64,000 nt of DNA from NCBI RefSeq assembly GCF_016342265.1, contig NZ_JAEIOS010000011.1, positions 722,878 to 786,877 on the forward strand. Reading direction: 5' to 3'. This document shows, piece after piece, positions 57,628 through 64,000 of the stretch. Source of the DNA: Corynebacterium meridianum (lineage in GTDB: Bacteria; Actinomycetota; Actinomycetes; Mycobacteriales; Mycobacteriaceae). The notes beneath the pieces are model-generated. The model saw nothing but the letters and a program-made list of their open reading frames with translations. It made no database searches and was not told where the DNA came from. Each line of letters starts with the position of its first letter. Within the stretch, counting starts at the first letter, position 1. A program made the position numbers and the translations under genes.

Positions 57628-58472
57628 CCGACGTGAATCGACTCACCAGCACCCTGCGCAGGCTCCCGACCGCCGGGACCATCGGCCTCGTCATCGTCAC
57701 GCTCGTCGTGACGGCCGGACTCATCTCCCTGATCTGGACCCCCTACGACCCGATCCACGCGATCCCCGCGGACCGGCTCGAGGGCCCCTCGTTGCGGCAC
57801 CTGATGGGCACCGACCGCTACGGGCGGGACGTGTTCTCTCGGATCATGGCCGGTTCCCGCATCACGCTGCTCGTCGGGCTCGTCGCCGTCGGCATCGGCG
57901 TCCTCGTGGGTACGCCGCTCGGGATCCTGGCGGGCATGCGCCGCGGCTGGGCGGAGACGCTCGTGCTCCGTGGGGCGGATCTCCTGCTCGCCTTCCCCGC
58001 GCTGCTGCTCGCAATCGTCGCCGGCGCGATCTACGGCGCTTCGACGGTCTCGGCGATGGTCGCGATCGGCATCGCCACCGTCCCCGGCTTCGCCCGCGTC
58101 ACCCGCGCCGGAACGCTGCAGGTGATGTCCCGCGACTTCATCGCCGCGGCCCGCACGGCCGGGTGCTCCGGTCCCGCGATCGCGTGGCGGCACGTCCTGC
58201 CCAACATCACCGGAATGCTCATCGTCCAGGCATCGGTGTCCTTCGCCCTGGCGATCCTCGCCGAGGCCGCACTGTCCTTCCTGGGCCTCGGTACCCCGCC
58301 GCCTGACCCGTCCTGGGGCCGGATGCTCCAGTCCGCGCAGGCCTCGCTGGGGTCCGCCCCGATGCTCGCGTTCTGGCCCGGTCTCGCGATCGCCGGCACC
58401 GTCCTCGGGTTCAATCTGCTCGGCGACGGTCTTCGCGACGTGTTCGACCCGAAGACGAGGAAACGCCTATGA
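57624..58472 (+). CDS. ABC importer permease (DppC/OppC type)
   Basis: 282 residues from a GTG overlapping the previous stop. The DppC N-terminal segment reads HLMGTDRYGRDVFSRIMAGS; the EAA loop is RDFIAAARTAGCSGPAIAWR; the C-terminal signature is FLGLGTPPPDPSWGRML. It pairs with the DppB-type subunit to form the channel. Overlaps the ATPase gene by ATGA. Confidence 0.94.
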   Translation: MTDVNRLTSTLRRLPTAGTIGLVIVTLVVTAGLISLIWTPYDPIHAIPADRLEGPSLRHLMGTDRYGRDVFSRIMAGSRITLLVGLVAVGIGVLVGTPLGILAGMRRGWAETLVLRGADLLLAFPALLLAIVAGAIYGASTVSAMVAIGIATVPGFARVTRAGTLQVMSRDFIAAARTAGCSGPAIAWRHVLPNITGMLIVQASVSFALAILAEAALSFLGLGTPPPDPSWGRMLQSAQASLGSAPMLAFWPGLAIAGTVLGFNLLGDGLRDVFDPKTRKRL

Positions 58473-60088
58473 CCCTGCTCACCGTCACCGATCTCGGCGT
58501 CGACACGCAACGCGGGGAGACTCTCATCGGACAGGTCTCCTTCACCATCGACTCCGGCGAACGCGTCGGGCTCATCGGCGAATCGGGCTCCGGGAAATCT
58601 CTCACCGCGCTCTCGTTGATGGGACTGCTGCCCGACAATCTCTCCGCCCACGGTGAGATGGCGCTCGACGGCGAATCCGGGAACCTCGTCGATTACCCGG
58701 ACCGCCGGATGCGCACACTCCGCGGCAGACGGGTGTCCATGGTGTTCCAGGAACCCATGACCGCGCTGAACCCGCTGATGACCGTCGGCGCGCAGGTCGC
58801 CGAGGTGATGACCCACCACGGCACCGTCGACTCCGACGACGCCGCCCGCGACAGGACCCTCGAGCTGCTCGCCGATGTCCGCATCGCGGACCCCGAACGC
58901 ATCTACGGCACCTACCCGCACCAGCTCTCCGGCGGGCAACGCCAACGCATCCTCATAGCGATGGCCCTCGCGAACGATCCGGACCTGCTGATCTGCGACG
59001 AACCGACCACCGCCCTGGACGTCACCGTGCAGCGGCAGATCGTCGACCTGATCCTCGAACTCGTTGAGCGACGCGGTACCGGCCTGCTGTTCATAACCCA
59101 CGACTTGGCACTGGTGTCCGGGGTGTGCGAGCGGATCCTGGTCATGCGCGACGGCAACCTCGTCGAGAGCGGCACCACGGAACAGATCCTCACCGACCCG
59201 ACACACGACTACACGAGGGGGCTGCTCGCGGCCAGTGACCTCGATGCCCGGGACCCGGACGGTCACCTCTACACCGTGGAGACCGCCGCCACCGGTGGCT
59301 ACCGGCCCGGCCACCTCCACAAGGTGCCCGCCGTGCCCTCCATCGGTGAAGTCGTGTTGTCGGCGACCGGGGTGTCCCGGACGTTCCTCGGCAAACGGCG
59401 CGGATTCCTCGGCCCCCGGCGCCGTACGGAGGCGCTCCGGGATGTGTCCCTGGAACTGCGGCGGGGACAACGCCTCGGGATCGTCGGCGGTTCTGGATCC
59501 GGCAAGTCCACCCTCCTCCGGATCCTCGCGGGACTGGACTCCCCCACCACCGGGATCGTCGCCCACGCCGAACGCGCACAGGTGGTGTTCCAGGACCCCA
59601 TGGGTTCACTCGATCCGCGCATGCGTATCGGAGCGATCGTCGAGGAACCGCTCCTCGGCCTCGGGATCCCCGCCGAGGAGCGACGGGCCAGGGTCGCCGA
59701 GGTACTCGGCGAGGTCGGCATCGGCGCAGACGCCGTCGACCGGTTCCCTCACGAATTCTCCGGCGGACAACGCCAACGCATCTCCATCGCCCGCGCCCTG
59801 TCCGTGAAACCCGACGTCCTGTTCGCCGACGAAGCGGTCAGCGCCCTGGACGTCTCCGTCCGCGCCCAGGTCCTCAACCTGCTCAGCGACCTCGTCGCCG
59901 ACTACGGACTGGCCCTGTTCTTCGTCTCCCACGATCTCTCCGTCATCCGCCAGATGTGCTCCGACGTCCTGGTGCTCAACCACGGGGACGTCGTCGAGGC
60001 CGGCCCGGTGGATCGCATATGGGGGAACCCGCAAGCTGACTACACGCGGGAACTGCTCGCGGCCGTGCCGAGACTGGTGGGACGGTGA
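58469..60088 (+). CDS. ABC importer ATPase, fused DppD-DppF type
   Basis: 539 residues with two complete nucleotide-binding domains in one chain. The first has GESGSGKS, LSGGQRQR and LLICDEPTTALD; the second has GGSGSGKS, FSGGQRQR and LFADEAVSALD. Each half ends with the oligopeptide-transporter C-terminal segment (PTHDYTRGLLAA; PQADYTRELLAA). A single fused ATPase completes the importer, so no further subunit is needed. The whole operon is translationally coupled by overlaps. Confidence 0.95.
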   Translation: MTLLTVTDLGVDTQRGETLIGQVSFTIDSGERVGLIGESGSGKSLTALSLMGLLPDNLSAHGEMALDGESGNLVDYPDRRMRTLRGRRVSMVFQEPMTALNPLMTVGAQVAEVMTHHGTVDSDDAARDRTLELLADVRIADPERIYGTYPHQLSGGQRQRILIAMALANDPDLLICDEPTTALDVTVQRQIVDLILELVERRGTGLLFITHDLALVSGVCERILVMRDGNLVESGTTEQILTDPTHDYTRGLLAASDLDARDPDGHLYTVETAATGGYRPGHLHKVPAVPSIGEVVLSATGVSRTFLGKRRGFLGPRRRTEALRDVSLELRRGQRLGIVGGSGSGKSTLLRILAGLDSPTTGIVAHAERAQVVFQDPMGSLDPRMRIGAIVEEPLLGLGIPAEERRARVAEVLGEVGIGADAVDRFPHEFSGGQRQRISIARALSVKPDVLFADEAVSALDVSVRAQVLNLLSDLVADYGLALFFVSHDLSVIRQMCSDVLVLNHGDVVEAGPVDRIWGNPQADYTRELLAAVPRLVGR

Positions 60089-60411
60089 GTCAACGGGACT
60101 ATCGGCGGTCGCTGCTGCCCGCCGATACGGAAACCCGACCAGAACGTCGCACCATCTTTTGGCGAGGGGGCATTTCAGAAATCGCGAAATCTCGCACATG
60201 ATCAGCGCGACATAGCCACGGGGACGCTCGTCTCATTACTCTCCAACTCCTGCACGATTCCCGTCCCCCTATGAATGCTTTTCTTCAACATGTTTCCGAC
60301 CTGCAGAACCCCCAGGAACACACACGACTCCTTGGGCATGTGTGTTTGGTTCGGACTGGGATACGGTGGGGCTACCCGGGTGTAGGTGGGTTGATTATGT
60401 GTTGTTGAAAG
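60089..60411. other. Intergenic region at the start of the right-hand island
   Basis: No gene seen. AACACACA (60317-60324) and TGTGTGTT (60339-60346) form a perfect 8-bp inverted repeat that could end the importer transcript or act as an operator. GC content falls after about 60180. TTGATT (60391-60396) is a possible -35 for the next gene. Confidence 0.4.
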
Positions 60412-60417
60412 TACCCT
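60412..60417 (+). promoter_or_regulatory. -10 hexamer (TACCCT) of the repeat-protein gene
   Basis: TACCCT ends six bases before the ATG at 60424; TTGATT lies 15 bases upstream of it. No ribosome-binding site lies between, so a leaderless mRNA is likely. Confidence 0.55.
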
Positions 60418-60423
60418 GGTCTC

Positions 60424-61606
60424 ATGTCTGATACCGCGCGGGCCCCAGGAAGTGATCGGGAAAACCTGGCAAATACAACGGTGGAGGTGAATCGGAGGAT
60501 GGTCGCCGAGAACCCCAACAACCAACAAGCTTTGACCGAACTGTTGGCGTCGCTGGTCAGCTTCGGAGATGTGATGTCGTTTGTGGACCCAAGTAAGGCG
60601 GAGGAACACTATCTCGAAGCACTGGATATCGCACGACAGTTGGTTGCCACTAACCCAGGCAGCCCGGAGGAACTACACGACTTAGCGGTTTCACTCGATC
60701 GGGTCGGCGATGTACTGCTGCCCGCCGACCTCACTGCGGCGAGGAAACACCATCTCGAAGCACTGGACATCAGGCGCGAGCTATCCGCGAAGTATCCCGA
60801 GAACCAACAAGCACTGCGCGATCTGACAGTATCTTTGGACAAAATGGGGGATGCGCTGCTGCCGGTGGATCCGGCAGCAGCGCACGAACACTACTTGGAG
60901 AGCCTCGGCATAGCTTTGAGTTTGGCCGAAGCGAACCCCGACAACCAACTCGCAGCGCACGACTTGGCGGTATCACTGGACAAAGTCGGAGATATACTGC
61001 TCCCCGACGATCCGACTTCGGCGAAAAACACTATCTCGAAGCACTGGACGTCGCACGGAAGTTGACTGCCGCGAACCCCGACAACCAACTCGCAGCGCGC
61101 AAGTTGATCGGGGCCCTCCACAAGGTCGGGAATACACTGATGCCGGTGTACCAGACCGCAGCGGAGGACCACTATCTCGAAGCGTTGGATGTCGCACGAC
61201 ATTTGGTTGCGATGAACCCCAGCAGTCAGAGTGCATTGCATGACCTGGTGGTGTCACTGGACAAGGTCGGTGATGTGTTTCTCTCAGCTGACCGGGAGAT
61301 CGCACAGAACCACTATTTAGAGAGTTTGCGCATCACGCGACAGTTGGCTGCGGCAAACCCCGCCAGTCAGGAAGCAATGCGGGATCTGGTGGTATCACTG
61401 AATAAGATCGGAAGTCTGCTGACTCCGGTGGACCGGGCCGCAGCCGAGGCCAATTACTTGGAGGCCGTGGAAACCTCGCGACAGCTGATTTCCTACTTCC
61501 CTGATGATCGGGTGCATCTTCAACTTCTCGGCTACACCCTTCAAAAACTCTCTTCACTGATTGAGGATGTGAAACCAAAAGAAGCGGCCCGCCTACGCGA
61601 GGAGAT
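60424..61606 (+). repeat. Tandem 47-codon (141-bp) repeat array inside the TPR-like gene
   Basis: The units beginning with H-Y/H-LE recur every 47 residues: HYLEALDIARQL, HHLEALDIRREL, HYLESLGIALSL, HYLEALDVARKL, HYLEALDVARHL, HYLESLRITRQL, NYLEAVETSRQL, preceded by one diverged unit. DNA identity between units is only moderate, so they have diverged after duplication. Confidence 0.75.
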
Positions 61607-61769
61607 TCGAGTGATACTTTGTCAGCTAAAGGACTATTTTAAATCCAACAAGGGCCCCGTCGGATCAACTCGGGAAATCAGAAGTAACCGGGATCGAACC
61701 ACCCGAAGGAACTATTATCAGCATGCTCGCAAAACCACCGGGAATACATCCGGTTCCCACACTCAGTAG
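60424..61769 (+). pseudogene. TPR-like protein of 47-residue repeats, split by one frameshift
   Basis: Two frames (60424-61065 and 61062-61769) together encode about eight tandem units of 47 residues with the core HYLEALDIARQL, then NP-x-x-Q, DLxVSLDKxGDxLLP. This unit resembles the degenerate TPRs found in bacterial signalling and defence proteins. The break falls within one unit at the codons GCG AAA AAC (61021-61029): one extra base in the A5 tract would restore the frame. All repeats on both sides are otherwise intact, so the lesion is recent, a phase-variable tract, a recoding site or an assembly error. The C-terminus is basic (STREIRSNRDRTTRRNYY). No enzyme domain, signal peptide or membrane helix. 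Confidence 0.7.
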
Positions 61770-62062
61770 TCTCGGCTGATCACAGCTGCAAGGCTGATCT
61801 TGACTCGAACCAATTATTGAGACTCCCCTGATGCACCATCAGGAAATAGTCGACTTGTGATTCATGTGACCTCTGGCCTATCTGTTTATCCACATGTCCC
61901 CTCGGCCAGCGGAAGCGGACTTTTCAACCTCAATGAAATATCACCGCCCATTATTTTAACCTCCGCCACAGACGATAATGGACTATTCTTTAATGATATA
62001 GCTTCTGGGAAGTTTGCGCTGAGATCATTTTACCCCGATCATAATGCACCCTCTAGCCTCGA
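61770..62062. other. AT-rich spacer between two convergent TPR genes
   Basis: About 290 bases. A plus-strand frame from a GTG at 61857 stays open for 75 codons, but it has no ribosome-binding site and runs into the convergent gene, so it was not accepted. No terminator with a T tract was seen. Confidence 0.4.
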
Positions 62063-64000
62063 TCAGCGAATTCGGAACACATAGCCATACCGTCTATCGA
62101 TCCACGGCTCGAGGGCGATATGACCATCTGGCATTTGGAGCTGAGGCGGCGGCGCCATACATAACCGGGCTCCCGCAATGAGAACACTCCCCCCTCCCAT
62201 ATGCAACGAAGGCGGCTCAACCTCTTTGGATCCACCGGGACCTGAATCGTCACCTAGGGCTACCGAATCAACATGATCCACCTCCCCAACTGAAAGAGAA
62301 TCGACGTCTTCTAGTCCGATCTCCGATTCTGGAAGAATCATATTTTCGTTATCTTTCAAAGCAGGTGACGTTGCCTGATGGATGCCAGCGTTTACCGCAG
62401 TCTCTATAAGATCAACTATCAGCTCCTCGGTTCCCGCAAGCCTCGACCAAAGAAGTATAGAACCCATACTCCTTTGCACAACATTCGCCCAAAGTATTCT
62501 ATCAGCAGCATTGACGAACGTGAACCGTTTTCGGTTCAATAGAACTACCGCAGGAAGCGCAAGCGCAATCGCGTTTCTCAACTTTTCGGCCGCTTTTTCA
62601 TCAATATCAACATCGGCGTTATCCATATCATGCCCACCGACACAGACACCTGAACTCATAACGATCAATCTGGCGCGCTGTATATCAATGTGAGCACAGC
62701 GGACCATATTCGAGACCTCCGGCGATGCGTATATACGTCGTGCATCTTTTAAGGCTTGATCCGTTCGAATCCAGTCCCCACAATTCCGAAAGAAACGCGC
62801 TTTAGTCAACAGTATGCTTGCCTGACCCAAACGGCTGCCCAGATCACCATAGAGCTCGTTCGCCCCATTTAGTTTGCTAAAAAACTCTTCTACGTTTCCA
62901 ACTTTAGAAGCGAGGATACCTAGATGCTTGAGACATAGCGCTTGATTCAACGGTGATGTATTATTTTCTCGAAAATATTCGAGTGCTCGTACAAGATACG
63001 TTCGCGCTTCATCAGTTTCACCCTCCAGCGCAGCCAGGATTCCGAGTTGCATCACACAATAATGCGCCGGCTCGAGATAGCCCAACGATTCATAAAGCTC
63101 TTTGGCTTGGCCATGAAGGTTTCGCGCCGATCCATAATCTTTCATTTCTCGGTATATATTACCCATAGAATGCTTACAATTTGCTACTACTTTCTGCTTC
63201 TCATCTCCGTTGATACTTTTGTATATAGCCACCGCTCGGCGTGTATCTTCCAGAGCTCTAGCCAGGTTTCCGTTTTTACGTTCCAGAATTCCTCGAGAAT
63301 GCAGACAATTGGCATATCCCTTTTTATCGCCAAGCCCTTCGTAGTTGCGCAGAGCACTGTCGAAGAGATCTCTGGCGCGTACGAAGTTTCCGAGATCGCG
63401 CTCGAGATTCGCCCACGATCTGGTCGTATCCGTCACCCCCCACTCGTCCTCAAGCGTTCTAAATAATCTATGTGCTTTTTCAAAATGAGCCCCGGCACTT
63501 TTCTTATCGATTCTGCGCAAAACGATACCCAACTCGAGTTCGCTTTGAGCATGCACGATACCACCAGCATCAGCGGTCCCATCGCCAGATAATCCTAAAG
63601 CCCACTCAATGAATCGGCGCGCTTCTTGCTTGCGCTTCTTTTCGCGGGCAATTCGCCCTTTCCCGAGATAACACGCGGCCAAAAAAGAACTCTCATCGTA
63701 GGCTTTAGCCATTTCTTCTGCAGCCGAGAAAAATTCCGCTGCCCGCTCATAGTCCTTGTATCCAAGAGCCGTTCTGGCCTCTACAATCTTTGAGGCTATT
63801 TGTAGATCTACTCCTATACCGCACGAACCGCTGATCAGCGTTTCCGCAATTCGGTTCTGCTTCGCCGCTTCATCGAAGTCTCGTCGTTTGAGGGCTTCCT
63901 CCGCAGCCCGCACAGCAACCCGAACATCCTCCACCGAACCCTCAAAACACCCCACCACACACACCCCATCCCCATAAAAACCAACAACCACAACAACCAA
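62063..64000 (-). CDS. Large TPR protein (5' end beyond the window)
   Basis: 645 codons are visible; the start lies right of base 64000. Residues about 25-440 are TPR helices with the usual A-x-x-x-Y/F and G-x-x-x-R pattern (for example ARDLFDSALRNYEGLGDKKG). A non-TPR C-terminal module follows: AIALALPAVVLLNRKRFTF, SILLWSRLAGTEELIVDLIE, and the end APPPQLQMPDGHIALEPWID. The module recalls segments in actinobacterial TPR proteins of conflict or signalling systems, but I cannot name it. Low GC over most of its length, but the visible 5' end is markedly rich in G and T. No signal peptide is visible. It probably acts with genes to the right. Confidence 0.75.
   Translation of the reverse strand: MVVVVVGFYGDGVCVVGCFEGSVEDVRVAVRAAEEALKRRDFDEAAKQNRIAETLISGSCGIGVDLQIASKIVEARTALGYKDYERAAEFFSAAEEMAKAYDESSFLAACYLGKGRIAREKKRKQEARRFIEWALGLSGDGTADAGGIVHAQSELELGIVLRRIDKKSAGAHFEKAHRLFRTLEDEWGVTDTTRSWANLERDLGNFVRARDLFDSALRNYEGLGDKKGYANCLHSRGILERKNGNLARALEDTRRAVAIYKSINGDEKQKVVANCKHSMGNIYREMKDYGSARNLHGQAKELYESLGYLEPAHYCVMQLGILAALEGETDEARTYLVRALEYFRENNTSPLNQALCLKHLGILASKVGNVEEFFSKLNGANELYGDLGSRLGQASILLTKARFFRNCGDWIRTDQALKDARRIYASPEVSNMVRCAHIDIQRARLIVMSSGVCVGGHDMDNADVDIDEKAAEKLRNAIALALPAVVLLNRKRFTFVNAADRILWANVVQRSMGSILLWSRLAGTEELIVDLIETAVNAGIHQATSPALKDNENMILPESEIGLEDVDSLSVGEVDHVDSVALGDDSGPGGSKEVEPPSLHMGGGSVLIAGARLCMAPPPQLQMPDGHIALEPWIDRRYGYVFRIR

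Noticed and set aside
60424..61606. CRISPR-like array because of regular spacing
   Set aside because: The 141-bp units code for protein repeats and are diverged; there are no identical short repeats with unique spacers.
61857..62084. 75-codon plus-strand frame
   Set aside because: No ribosome-binding site and it overlaps the convergent TPR gene.

Overview
The window is a stretch of a high-GC actinobacterial chromosome. Gene order and content point to Corynebacterium. Starting at the left edge the order is dnaG, dgt, a TPM-domain protein, glyS, zur, uppS, recO, era, ybeY, phoH, rsmE, dnaJ2, hrcA, hemW, fadD15, malQ, treS, maltokinase, aecD, brnQ, ectP. This is the housekeeping order known from Corynebacterium glutamicum and, in part, from mycobacteria. 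No rRNA, tRNA or CRISPR array was seen. The species cannot be fixed from the sequence alone.

Layout. 1-9.5 kb: primase (partial, with three of its four usual zinc ligands replaced), a secreted barnase/Sa-type RNase with its barstar inhibitor, a metal-sensor ArsR/MFS efflux operon with a palindromic operator, dGTPase, a DUF218 protein, a TPM-domain membrane protein and a pair of unknown genes. 9.5-22.1 kb: glyS and zur diverge; then a long minus-strand run, hrcA-dnaJ2-rsmE-phoH-ybeY-CBS-era-recO-uppS-VIT, with tight or overlapping junctions, covers protein folding, ribosome and RNA maturation, recombination and lipid-carrier synthesis. 22.2-25.9 kb: a plus-strand MacAB-type ABC exporter operon sits between hrcA and hemW. 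25.9-32.8 kb: hemW, an unknown gene, fadD15, malQ and two small membrane proteins.

32.8-37.0 kb is a lower-GC, mostly degenerate island. It holds a 35-residue Cys/His-rich mini-protein with its own terminator, an AlpA/excisionase-like HTH gene, a helical-repeat protein and an orphan ORF. The core resumes at 37.0-47.7 kb: carboxylesterase, treS-maltokinase (trehalose to maltose to maltose-1-phosphate), idi, crtE-crtB (start of C40 carotenoid synthesis, with no crtI in the window), a lipoprotein, aecD and brnQ with an unusual C-terminal coiled coil.

48.0-51.8 kb carries a DUF3558-like lipoprotein gene joined to a WXG/PPE-like gene. A decayed copy of the same two-gene module lies just upstream. 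This looks like a type VII-secretion-associated module that was tandemly duplicated and is now partly lost. 52.1-60.1 kb: ectP-type BCCT carrier, an AEC-family permease and a complete dipeptide-type ABC importer operon. From 60.4 kb to the right edge is a second low-GC accessory region: a gene of 47-residue TPR-like repeats broken by one frameshift in an A5 tract, and, convergent to it, a long TPR protein that runs off the window.

Several genes (TPM protein, treS, aecD, the ABC binding protein and the 47-residue-repeat gene) have a TAnnnT -10 hexamer ending 6-7 bases before the start codon. They are probably transcribed as leaderless mRNAs, which are common in corynebacteria.
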